A stretch of 64,000 bases of DNA from Dokdonia sinensis. GTDB taxonomy: Bacteria; Bacteroidota; Bacteroidia; Flavobacteriales; Flavobacteriaceae. Below are positions 10,422 to 17,907 of the stretch, in pieces (position 1 is the first letter of the stretch; the number at the start of each line of letters is the position of its first letter). The notes beneath the pieces were generated by a model. The model worked only from the letters and a program-made list of their open reading frames with translations, was not told the origin of the DNA and did no database searches. The stretch covers positions 1 to 64,000 of the forward strand of contig NZ_REFV01000007.1 of assembly GCF_003688895.1 (NCBI RefSeq), in the 5' to 3' direction. A program made the position numbers and the translations under genes.

Positions 10422-10778
10422 ATGAAACAACTCACAAAGGCAGAAGAGGAAGTAATGCAAATTCTATGGCAACTTGAGGAAGGTAATGTCGCGTCGGTCA
10501 TAGAGGCGATGCCAGAGCCTAAACCAGCTTACAACACCATATCTACCATCATTAGAATTCTTGAGAACAAAGAATTTGTAGACTATCGTAAAGAAGGTCG
10601 AGGGCATATTTATTTCCCTAAGGTTACAAAGGAAAGTTACAGCGCAGCCTCTATGCACAAGATGGTAGATGGCTATTTTAACGGAAGTTTCAAGAGTATG
10701 GTAAGTTTCTTCGTAAAGAAAGATGATATGTCTGTAAAGGACCTCGAAGCGATTCTTAAAGAAATTGATAAAAAATAG
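10422..10778 (+). CDS. BlaI/MecI/CopY family transcriptional repressor
   Basis: 118 residues, the normal size for the family. The start 'MKQLTKAEEEVMQILWQLEEG' and the winged-helix segment 'PAYNTISTIIRILENKEFVDYRKEGRGHIYFP' are typical BlaI/MecI DNA-binding features, followed by a helical dimerisation tail. It is followed after 5 bp by an M56 metallopeptidase, the classic repressor/sensor pair in which the sensor protease triggers removal of the repressor. The family is certain. The signal need not be a beta-lactam; no beta-lactamase gene is nearby. Confidence 0.95.
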   Translation: MKQLTKAEEEVMQILWQLEEGNVASVIEAMPEPKPAYNTISTIIRILENKEFVDYRKEGRGHIYFPKVTKESYSAASMHKMVDGYFNGSFKSMVSFFVKKDDMSVKDLEAILKEIDKK

Positions 10779-10783
10779 AAACT

Positions 10784-12193
10784 ATGGGACAGTATATTAT
10801 AGAGGTGCTCTGCTTTCAAGCTATTTTCCTGGCGGTTTATCTTACATTTTTTAGAAAAGAAACATTTTTTCAGTGGAACCGGGGCTACCTCCTCCTTACA
10901 CCATTACTTTCTATGTTGCTTCCTTTTGTTTCGATCGCCGCATTTCGGGCAGCAGTCCCCTCGGGAGAATTTGCAACACTGCTACCAGAGATTTTTATAG
11001 GCTCTGGTCCAGATACTGGTATCGATTTAGGAACGGAGGCTGGTGGATTTGGAATTAATTGGTTGCTTATTTATAGTCTTGGTGTCTTGGGTGCGCTCGT
11101 GTTTTTCGGCAGTAAATTGTGGAGGCTTACCCAATATTTTAAGTACAGAACGGGTGGAGAAAAGATTATTCAGATTCCAGAAAGCAGTGCGGCATTTACA
11201 TTCCTCAACCATATTTTTATAGGGGAGGAGGTAGAACCGATTTCGCGAAAGCGTATTCTTGCCCACGAACACATTCACGTAAAGCAACGCCATACTTGGG
11301 ATCTGTTGTATTTTGAAATTTTGCGTGTGATATTTTGGTTCAATCCATTCATTTATATATTCCAAAAGGAGATTACCATCGTACACGAATATCTTGCAGA
11401 TGCCGAAGCTGTGCGCGATACCTCAAAAGAAGAATATTTTACACAGTTGCTCAATGCCACATTTGGCACCCAGCAGCTCTCATTTATAAATTCATTTTTT
11501 AATCATTCATTCATCAAAAACCGAATCATTATGTTACAGAAATCAAAATCAAAAAAAATCGCCATTGCAAAGTACGCACTCATCCTCCCGATGATTGTCG
11601 GAATGTTGTTTTATGTTTCCTGCTCTGAGGATAGTCAAGTAGAAAAGACAGAAACCTCTATAGAAACGCAGTTGGCAGACCTTAAATTGGCATTAGAAGA
11701 CAGAGAAAGTTTATCTGATGCAGAAACAGAACAGCTCCAAGCAATACTAAGGCAAGCTGAGAATAAGAATGCTTCAGATGTTGAAATCATTGAAGTTGTC
11801 GAAGTCCAAGAAGTGGATGATTTTGACCCTAATCTCGATATTCCTTTCGCCGTTATCGACAATGTTCCTGTGTTTCCGGGCTGTGAAAGCGCAGGAGATA
11901 ATACGGCCAGAAAGAAATGTATGTCTGAGTCTATTTCTAAAATGGTAAACCGTAGTTTTAATACAAAGCTAGGGTCTGATCTCGGTTTATCGGGAATTAA
12001 TAGAATCTTTGTCCAGTTTAAGATAGACAAAAATGGAAATGTCACAAACGTTCAGTCCAGAGCACCACATCCAGAATTAGAGACAGAAGCAGAGCGCGTC
12101 ATAAAACTATTGCCACAAATGAAGCCAGGATTACAAAAGGGAAAAGAAGTAGGTGTTCTTTATTCGTTACCTATTACTTTTAAGGTAGAGTAA
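10784..12193 (+). CDS. BlaR1-like M56 membrane metallopeptidase with TonB-like C-terminus
   Basis: 469 residues. Membrane helices lie at about 5-20, 35-50, 90-110 and 265-282. The M56 zinc motif HEHIH is at about 161-165 ('LAHEHIHVKQRHTWDLLYFE'), with 'VHEYLADAEAV' as the third zinc ligand region. After the last helix come a possible lipobox-like 'FYVSCSE', an acidic linker, and a TonB-C-like domain ('VPVFPGCE...INRIFVQFKIDKNGNVTNVQ'). Bacteroidota often replace the penicillin-binding sensor of BlaR1 with such a domain. A copy of the dispersed palindrome encodes 'ISRKR' just before the active site. It partners the BlaI gene upstream; the ligand is unknown. Confidence 0.92.
   Translation: MGQYIIEVLCFQAIFLAVYLTFFRKETFFQWNRGYLLLTPLLSMLLPFVSIAAFRAAVPSGEFATLLPEIFIGSGPDTGIDLGTEAGGFGINWLLIYSLGVLGALVFFGSKLWRLTQYFKYRTGGEKIIQIPESSAAFTFLNHIFIGEEVEPISRKRILAHEHIHVKQRHTWDLLYFEILRVIFWFNPFIYIFQKEITIVHEYLADAEAVRDTSKEEYFTQLLNATFGTQQLSFINSFFNHSFIKNRIIMLQKSKSKKIAIAKYALILPMIVGMLFYVSCSEDSQVEKTETSIETQLADLKLALEDRESLSDAETEQLQAILRQAENKNASDVEIIEVVEVQEVDDFDPNLDIPFAVIDNVPVFPGCESAGDNTARKKCMSESISKMVNRSFNTKLGSDLGLSGINRIFVQFKIDKNGNVTNVQSRAPHPELETEAERVIKLLPQMKPGLQKGKEVGVLYSLPITFKVE
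11238..11253. repeat. Palindrome copy, 1 mismatch, inside the M56 gene
   Basis: CGATTTCGCGAAAGCG, read in the 'ISRKR' frame, about 7 bp before the codons of the zinc-binding AHEHIH motif. Confidence 0.93.
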
Positions 12194-12196
12194 TTT

Positions 12197-13399
12197 ATGA
12201 GATATATTTTCATAATTCTTTTTGGGCTTATTATTTACAAAGCCGAGGCGCAGTCCTCGGCTTTGCGCGTGGCAGACAGTCTTGCGGCGGTAGGTAATCA
12301 TTCTAAAGCTATTGCCACATACTCAGATATTGGGATTATGAATGCACCGGTAGCCCTTAAAATTGCCAGATCTTACAAGGCATTGGGCAATGATAGTAAA
12401 GCATTACAATATTACCAGTCTTCTTTAGAACAGGACAAGACTCAAGTTATCGCAGCTACAGAGTACGGGCGCCTCCTCATTGCTACTCGAAAATTTAAAA
12501 AGGGCGATAGCATATTTAACAGCCTGTCGGAGAGATATCCTGGCAATCCAGAGTTTTACTACCAGCGAGGGAGAGCGCTTAAGGCTATGGGGCCGCAGAT
12601 TGCGGTTACAAATAGTGATACTATATGGAACTGGAGTGATGACGCTTTCGCGAAAGCGTTAAAAGCAGATTCTACACACCTCAAAGCAATGTATGAAATC
12701 GGGTTGGGGTATGTAAAAAACAGAACATACGACAAGCTGGAAAAGCTCGCGCCAAAAGGCCTAGCCATAGATCCAGAAAACATTGAATTATTAAGTCTAC
12801 TTGCTCAGAGTTACTCAAATAAAGGTTGGTACTCAGAGGCTATAGATTATTTTGAAAAACTTATAGACCTCGGTCAGTCCACACCTTTTATTCATCGTAA
12901 GCTTGGATTTGCTTATGCAAAAGATGGATTTCCGCAGCTTGCAATAGAGCAGTATGCGATTCTCATAAATGAAAAAGGGGAAGATAAAAATCCCGAACAC
13001 CATCTCGCACTTGCAAGATTATACCAACGTACTAAGGATTTAGATAAGGGCATTCGTCACGCAGAGATTGCACTGTTCTTAATGGACCAACCACTGGAAG
13101 ACCCCTATTTTACACTAGCAACGTTGCATAAACTTAAAGAAGAGTATCAGCTCGCATTAGAAAACTACCAGTTTGCAGTCCGGGAGAACCCTAAAAATAT
13201 TGCTGCACATTATGGAATAGCCGTTGCGGCAGATAATTTTTATAAGGATAAAAAGGAAGTCTTGAGACTTTATGAGCGATTTATAGAACTATTTAAGGAA
13301 GATAACCGCCGTCAGGCAAAATACTATAGAGATTTAGCGCAGTACCGTGTCGATATTTTGACCCAAGAAGTATTTATGAAAGCAGACAAGGGTGGATAA
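12197..13399 (+). CDS. Secreted tetratricopeptide repeat protein
   Basis: 400 residues with a signal peptide ('YIFIILFGLIIYKAEAQ'). The rest is TPR helices: 'ALRVADSLAAVGNHSKAIATYSDI', 'ALKIARSYKALGNDSKALQYYQSSL', 'AQSYSNKGWYSEAIDYFEKLI' and others to the C-terminus. It starts 3 bp after the M56 stop and is clearly part of that operon. A periplasmic or outer-membrane scaffold role is likely, but the partner is unknown. The dispersed palindrome encodes 'DAFAKALKAD', which fits a TPR helix without obvious disruption. Confidence 0.9.
   Translation: MRYIFIILFGLIIYKAEAQSSALRVADSLAAVGNHSKAIATYSDIGIMNAPVALKIARSYKALGNDSKALQYYQSSLEQDKTQVIAATEYGRLLIATRKFKKGDSIFNSLSERYPGNPEFYYQRGRALKAMGPQIAVTNSDTIWNWSDDAFAKALKADSTHLKAMYEIGLGYVKNRTYDKLEKLAPKGLAIDPENIELLSLLAQSYSNKGWYSEAIDYFEKLIDLGQSTPFIHRKLGFAYAKDGFPQLAIEQYAILINEKGEDKNPEHHLALARLYQRTKDLDKGIRHAEIALFLMDQPLEDPYFTLATLHKLKEEYQLALENYQFAVRENPKNIAAHYGIAVAADNFYKDKKEVLRLYERFIELFKEDNRRQAKYYRDLAQYRVDILTQEVFMKADKGG
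12643..12658. repeat. Palindrome copy, exact, inside the TPR gene
   Basis: Exact 16-mer (18-bp palindrome with its flanks, 12642-12659), read in the 'AFAKA' frame. Confidence 0.97.
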
Positions 13400-13459
13400 G
13401 AGGATTACGACCATTACTATGTGGTTTTTTCGTAATTTTCCCACTGTAAGTAGCTTTTT

Positions 13460-13939
13460 ATGATCCAGCGTTTTATTCTTCTCTTTCTGATGCTCCTTTT
13501 ATGGGGTTGCTCTCAATGGGAGACTAAAAAAATTCAATCAGAAACATATTTTGCAGAGGGTTGGAAAGCCATTGATATTAATGAAGTAGATTCCTATCCC
13601 ACTTTTCCTAATTGTGATAGTATAGAGAATCAGTCTGCGCTTAAAGCCTGCTTTGAGAACGAAATAGCAACTGCGTTTTACAATAGTTTACAAGCGCAGC
13701 CACTTGTGGTGACTTCTAGCTTAGAGGATACCGTCTGGATCGATTTAAAAATAAATCAGGAAGGGAAACTGTGTATAGACAGTCTTCACATTACTGAAGC
13801 CGTTTCTTTTGAAATTCCTGATTTCCCAGCATACATACACGACGCGGCACAGCAGTTACCCAAAGCTTTTCCAGCCACAAAAAGAGGCATTCCCGTAAAG
13901 ACTAAATTTAAGTTGCCCGTTGTTGTAAAAGCGGAATAG
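13460..13939 (+). CDS. Lipoprotein with TonB-C-like domain
   Basis: 159 residues. The N-terminus 'FILLFLMLLLWGCSQ' is a lipoprotein signal with a lipobox Cys at about 17. The body resembles the C-terminal domain of the M56 protein two genes upstream: 'DSYPTFPNCDSIENQSALKACFENEI' matches that protein's 'NVPVFPGCESAGDNTARKKC', and 'VWIDLKINQEGKLCIDSL' matches 'IFVQFKIDKNGNVTNVQ'. It therefore looks like a free-standing paralogue of the sensor domain in the same operon. Function is unproven; it could compete with or relay to the sensor. Confidence 0.75.
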   Translation: MIQRFILLFLMLLLWGCSQWETKKIQSETYFAEGWKAIDINEVDSYPTFPNCDSIENQSALKACFENEIATAFYNSLQAQPLVVTSSLEDTVWIDLKINQEGKLCIDSLHITEAVSFEIPDFPAYIHDAAQQLPKAFPATKRGIPVKTKFKLPVVVKAE

Positions 13940-13957
13940 TAACAAGTGTTAAGTGTG

Positions 13958-13989
13958 GCGCTCCCGTTTTTCAAAGTTTTTGGGAGTGC
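13958..13989. terminator. Bidirectional hairpin between convergent genes
   Basis: GCGCTCCC (13958-13965) pairs with GGGAGTGC (13982-13989) around a T-rich loop. It lies between the end of the BlaI/M56 operon and the end of the minus-strand envelope gene. Confidence 0.5.
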
Positions 13990-14075
13990 ATCCGGTGACT
14001 CTCCACGCAGCGTACTCCTTTTTGCGTCTCTTAGCAAGAAAAAGGAAATTCCATTTTTCAATTTCGATTTCACTC

Positions 14076-14960
14076 CTAAAGTCTAATCTTATAACCCGCG
14101 CTCACATCCACAGGAAACTCGTCGTTTGATTTGTTGAAAATAGAGACTGCATCGTGATAATTAACTGTGATAAAACCTGGTCCTACCTTTATATCTGCCC
14201 CTAGGCCAAAAATAATAGGCGCCTGTAAGCTTGTTCCTTCGTCATCTAGAGTTACTTCTGTCATATTTTCATCCGTAACAATTACTTCGGTGTCACGTTG
14301 GGCATTAGTAACAGTGATCAACTTTGTGTTGAGGAAAACATCAATAGTGTTGGACTTGATGAACTTTAAACGATGGTTTATAGAAAACTGTGAAGAACTG
14401 TAGTCAAATTCATCTGTGGACAGCGTCTGTTTGTACTGAAAAACCACAGAATGGCTGGGCAATGCAATCGCATCGTATAACTCAAAATCAATCCCAAATT
14501 GAGGTGTCGATTCATTGTTTGGGTTAAACGTAAAAATATTGTTTGTCACCCCGCCAAATGCTCCTAGACGATACTCCAGATTTGTAAGGAAGCTGTTGTC
14601 CTGATAAGTCGGATCCACCTTTTTATTGTAGTCATTTACAAATTTGCGTAAACTAGCGAGGGTAAGGTTAAGTCTATTGGTGTTCATAGCAACTCCAGCC
14701 GTAGCGTTTTGCAATTGCGCTTTGTATTCTTGTTGGTAATCGCCATTTTTCTCTGTATTAGTCAGCTCAGTCACGACATCATCTTTCTTGATAAAGTAGC
14801 GATATTCTTGAGCTATTACATTCCACAATAGGGTTAAGGGGCCTTCAACTTCAGTTTGAAGCTCATAGGAATTTCCATTAATCGTGTATGATTGAGTTTG
14901 GGCTGTGGCCACTGTAAAACAGCATAGAGCAACGCAAAGGGTAAGTAGGAGGCGTTTCAT
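14076..14960 (-). CDS. Secreted or outer membrane protein of unknown function
   Basis: 294 residues with a clear signal peptide ('LLLTLCVALCCFTVATAQTQ'). The C-terminal half reads as alternating beta strands ('YRLGAFGGVTNNIFTF', 'FGIDFELYDAIALPSHSVVFQYK', 'HRLKFIKSNTIDVFLNTKL', 'IIFGLGADIKVGPGFITVNYH') and ends 'DVSAGYKIRL', as a small outer membrane barrel would. I do not recognise the family. It follows the glycosyltransferase/flippase pair on the same strand, 33 bp downstream of the glycosyltransferase stop. Confidence 0.8.
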   Translation of the reverse strand: MKRLLLTLCVALCCFTVATAQTQSYTINGNSYELQTEVEGPLTLLWNVIAQEYRYFIKKDDVVTELTNTEKNGDYQQEYKAQLQNATAGVAMNTNRLNLTLASLRKFVNDYNKKVDPTYQDNSFLTNLEYRLGAFGGVTNNIFTFNPNNESTPQFGIDFELYDAIALPSHSVVFQYKQTLSTDEFDYSSSQFSINHRLKFIKSNTIDVFLNTKLITVTNAQRDTEVIVTDENMTEVTLDDEGTSLQAPIIFGLGADIKVGPGFITVNYHDAVSIFNKSNDEFPVDVSAGYKIRL

Positions 14961-14993
14961 AATTGTAGGTTTGGGTCGTAAATATAGTAAATT

Positions 14994-16172
14994 CTATTGT
15001 TTGAATTGCCTTCCCTTCCAGCGATACGTTCCGGTAAACGCGCGCATCGCAACATAAACACTTACAAACGGATAGAGCAGTGCCACTATAGGGTATGCGG
15101 TGAAGTCTCGTCTTGAATCTGTAAAGATTAAGCCTTTCCAGATCAAAATGGCGTCTATGATGAACTTCCAAAATATAATGAATAGTAATGTGGGTAATTC
15201 CGCTTTCGCGAAAGCAAAACCACTACCCATCAAAAGAACCTGATTGAGTAGAGTTATAAAAAGTCCTAAAACAACAAATACCGATGTAAGATTCGTCCAA
15301 AATACTAAAACTCCCACCACCTTAGGGAACACTGCCGAATATCCCGTAGCCTTTGCGGCCCAGCGCACCCGTTGAGAAATGAACCCGCCCCAATCCGTCT
15401 GCGCCGAAGTTTTAACAAGAACATCACGATGCTTTAGGTACATCACTTTCTGCGGAAAAGCTTTAAGAAATTTTTCAAGTATAAAAATATCATCACCACT
15501 CGCAATGTGGTCATTACCATCAAAACCGTTTACAGCTAGGAATGATACCTTTCGGTAACACAAGTTTGCACCATTTGCCATAAATGGTTTCCCTAACCCA
15601 AACGCACCTATGGTTGCGCCTAGCAAACTGTGAATATCAAGACTTTCAAAAGCATAGAGAAAACCAGAAGTCTTGGGTGTTGCTAACGTTACAGGAGCGG
15701 CAATAAGCTCTGGATGATGCGCTTGAATAAAACTGTCAGATGATAGCAACCACGTCGCTGGAACGAGACAATCTGCATCCGTAGTGAGTATCCATTCGTT
15801 TTGAGCACAGTGTATTGCCGTTCTAATAGCATCTTTTTTAGGTGAGGCAGACGTTCGAATATTTTCTAAAAGATGTATGTTGTTAAACTTTTGATTTGCA
15901 ATAAAATCAAGCACCGTTTGCGACGAGGTATCTTCTGAGCTATCATTTACCAAAAATATTTCATATAGTTCCCGAGGGTACTGCAGTTGAGAAAGACTTT
16001 GCAAAAGTGCTGGTAAATGCACTGCTTCATTACGAAAAGCGATAATAATACTAAAACAAGATTTGGGGGATTTCGCAGGTATCGGTACTATGGGTGTTCG
16101 ATTAAAACCAATAATAAAAAACAGTAAAAGAAGCGTGTAGATCCCTATTATGATATGGAGATAGAGTATCAT
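14994..16172 (-). CDS. Membrane glycosyltransferase, family 2
   Basis: 392 residues. An N-terminal membrane helix is followed by a GT-A domain with 'FSIIIAFRNEAVHLPALLQSL', 'LVNDSSEDTS', the DxD region 'LTTDADCLVP', the acceptor-site region 'ASGDDIFILEKF' and 'QRVRWAAKA' (QxxRW), then three or four C-terminal membrane helices. It transfers a sugar from a nucleotide donor to a lipid or cell-wall acceptor at the inner membrane. Its start overlaps the stop of the upstream flippase-like gene by 4 bp, so the two are translationally coupled. The dispersed palindrome encodes 'FAFAKAEL' in a C-terminal loop. The sugar is not predictable. Confidence 0.9.
   Translation of the reverse strand: MILYLHIIIGIYTLLLLFFIIGFNRTPIVPIPAKSPKSCFSIIIAFRNEAVHLPALLQSLSQLQYPRELYEIFLVNDSSEDTSSQTVLDFIANQKFNNIHLLENIRTSASPKKDAIRTAIHCAQNEWILTTDADCLVPATWLLSSDSFIQAHHPELIAAPVTLATPKTSGFLYAFESLDIHSLLGATIGAFGLGKPFMANGANLCYRKVSFLAVNGFDGNDHIASGDDIFILEKFLKAFPQKVMYLKHRDVLVKTSAQTDWGGFISQRVRWAAKATGYSAVFPKVVGVLVFWTNLTSVFVVLGLFITLLNQVLLMGSGFAFAKAELPTLLFIIFWKFIIDAILIWKGLIFTDSRRDFTAYPIVALLYPFVSVYVAMRAFTGTYRWKGRQFKQ
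15201..15216. repeat. Palindrome copy, 1 mismatch, inside the glycosyltransferase gene
   Basis: CGCTTTCGCGAAAGCA, read on the minus strand in the 'AFAKA' frame. Confidence 0.95.
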
Positions 16173-17146
16173 AATGTGGTATCTGTTAAATTATGGGAAG
16201 TGAGCAGGCTCTTAGACTTCAACAGTAAATAGCTTCCGGGTAACAGTGGTAAAACGATATTAAGGAGCCACATTGTTGTGGTAATGATTAAGATTACACT
16301 AGCGGGAATTTGTGCCAGTCCAAATAGAAGAACTGCAGTTCCGCCACGTACCACTACATCAAAAAACTGCATTACAGGAACTAGCGAACTCAACAGGTAC
16401 ATACTCGCAATAAGTGACAGGGCAGGAATATATGTAATCTCGATGTCGAGCATAATGAGTATAAAGTAAAATTGATGTGAGAAGACGAGATATTTTATCA
16501 CTGATAGGACTTTCGCTTTGTCACGGATGGATTTGGAAATACGCAGCACATATTCCTGAACCCGTTGCCAGGAGTATCCTTTAATACTCCACCGCAATCT
16601 ATTCAAATTTCGAGGGACTAAAAAGCTCACACCTATTACCGCAAGGACAAAGAGTATATACCATACAAAAGAAAGTGGCTTAAAAATAAAGCAAACAACT
16701 CCTAAACCGATTGCCCCAAAAAACAGTGTTGCCAGCATTTGATACATATTTCCCAAAAAATTGAGGACGACGATTTTTTTTCGATATTTTTTGGGGAAGT
16801 AAAGTGCTTTGGTTCCATATTCGCCAGTTTTTGCGGGAGTAACAAAAGCTGTGACGTGTGCAACAAGTGTTTGTCTAAAAGCCTCACCCATATGTATTTT
16901 ATGAATGCTACCTACGAGAACTTTCCAGCGATAGGCGTCTAGCGACCAATTTAGTGCTGTCAGAATTAGTAATATTGCAATATTTAAATATAGCGATGAT
17001 GGATCAATTTGATTTTGAAATATATCCTCAAAGGATTCCCAATCTTTTTGTAACCGTTCCCACACAAAAAGAAATGCGACAACCACGATCATAATTTTGA
17101 TAGTGACCGTAATGAAATGTTTAGCTTTGCGAGAAAAGTGCACCAT
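16169..17146 (-). CDS. Lysylphosphatidylglycerol synthase-like (YbhN/UPF0104) membrane protein
   Basis: 325 residues with about eight hydrophobic helices. The N-terminal 'FEDIFQNQIDPSSLYLNIAILLILTALNWSLDAYRWKVLVG' and 'TPAKTGEYGTKALYF' are typical of the flippase domain family related to MprF (PF03706). Such proteins are thought to move lipids or lipid-linked sugars across the inner membrane. It is the first gene of a minus-strand unit with the glycosyltransferase, which suggests a shared glycolipid or surface polysaccharide pathway. It diverges from ruvC with only 26 bp between the starts. Confidence 0.85.
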   Translation of the reverse strand: MVHFSRKAKHFITVTIKIMIVVVAFLFVWERLQKDWESFEDIFQNQIDPSSLYLNIAILLILTALNWSLDAYRWKVLVGSIHKIHMGEAFRQTLVAHVTAFVTPAKTGEYGTKALYFPKKYRKKIVVLNFLGNMYQMLATLFFGAIGLGVVCFIFKPLSFVWYILFVLAVIGVSFLVPRNLNRLRWSIKGYSWQRVQEYVLRISKSIRDKAKVLSVIKYLVFSHQFYFILIMLDIEITYIPALSLIASMYLLSSLVPVMQFFDVVVRGGTAVLLFGLAQIPASVILIITTTMWLLNIVLPLLPGSYLLLKSKSLLTSHNLTDTTL

Positions 17147-17172
17147 AGCGCAAAGAAACGATAAAAAGAGCA

Positions 17173-17727
17173 GTGGCAGAAGAACGTATCATTTTAGGCA
17201 TAGACCCTGGAACAACTATTATGGGATTTGGTCTTATAAAAGTGGTCAATAAGAAAATGGAGTTTATGCAACTCAATGAGTTGTTACTCTCTAAATACAA
17301 AGACCCTTATGTAAAGCTCAAACTCATATTTGAGAGGACTGTTGAACTTATAGATACCTATCATCCTGATGAGATTGCTATAGAGGCACCGTTCTTTGGC
17401 AAGAATGTACAAAGTATGCTCAAACTAGGAAGAGCGCAAGGAGTTGCAATGGCGGCAGGATTGAGTCGCGAAGTGCCCATCACAGAGTATCTTCCTAAAA
17501 AAATAAAAATGGCAATTACCGGCAATGGAAACGCTAGTAAAGAACAAGTGGCAAAAATGCTCCAAAGCCTTCTCAAGCTAAAGACCCTTCCTAAAAACCT
17601 GGATAGTACAGATGGGCTCGCAGCAGCCGTTTGTCATTTTTATAATTCAGGAAAAATTGAAACAGGGAAACAGTATTCTGGTTGGGACGCCTTTGTAAAA
17701 CAGAATGAGAAGAGGGTTAAGAAATGA
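17173..17727 (+). CDS. ruvC: Crossover junction endodeoxyribonuclease RuvC
   Basis: 184 residues, GTG start. RuvC cuts Holliday junctions with RuvAB in recombination. Catalytic acidic residues are visible in 'ILGIDPGTTIMGFG', 'IAIEAPFFGKNVQSMLKLGRAQG' and the C-terminal 'DSTDGLAAAVCH'. GTG at 17173 fits because the conserved 'RIILGIDPG' begins five codons later. It lies upstream of hemW but is separated from it by 178 bp of repeat-bearing DNA. Confidence 0.97.
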   Translation: MAEERIILGIDPGTTIMGFGLIKVVNKKMEFMQLNELLLSKYKDPYVKLKLIFERTVELIDTYHPDEIAIEAPFFGKNVQSMLKLGRAQGVAMAAGLSREVPITEYLPKKIKMAITGNGNASKEQVAKMLQSLLKLKTLPKNLDSTDGLAAAVCHFYNSGKIETGKQYSGWDAFVKQNEKRVKK

Positions 17728-17863
17728 GTTAACCGTGACAGTAGAAGTATGATACATCACTGTTTGTAATGACCTCATTTTAAATTTCCTTTTGGCCTCT
17801 GCAAAATAAACAGGAAAAGTACTCCTACAAATTTTTATAAAGCAAAAAAATCTATATATCTTA

Positions 17864-17907
17864 CCCTTAAACCCTTAAACCCTTAAACCCTTAAACCCTT
17901 AAACCCT
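17864..17907 (+). repeat. CCCTTAAA 8-bp tandem array, 5.5 copies, abutting the hemW start
   Basis: Five perfect CCCTTAAA units (17864-17903) and a partial CCCT (17904-17907). Every frame through the array meets TAA. The last partial unit contributes the first two bases of the CTG that appears to be the hemW start codon. Confidence 0.97.

Noticed and set aside
17864-17907. Telomere-like sequence
   Set aside because: The unit CCCTTAAA resembles plant telomere repeats only superficially; a bacterial gene follows at once and the array is short.
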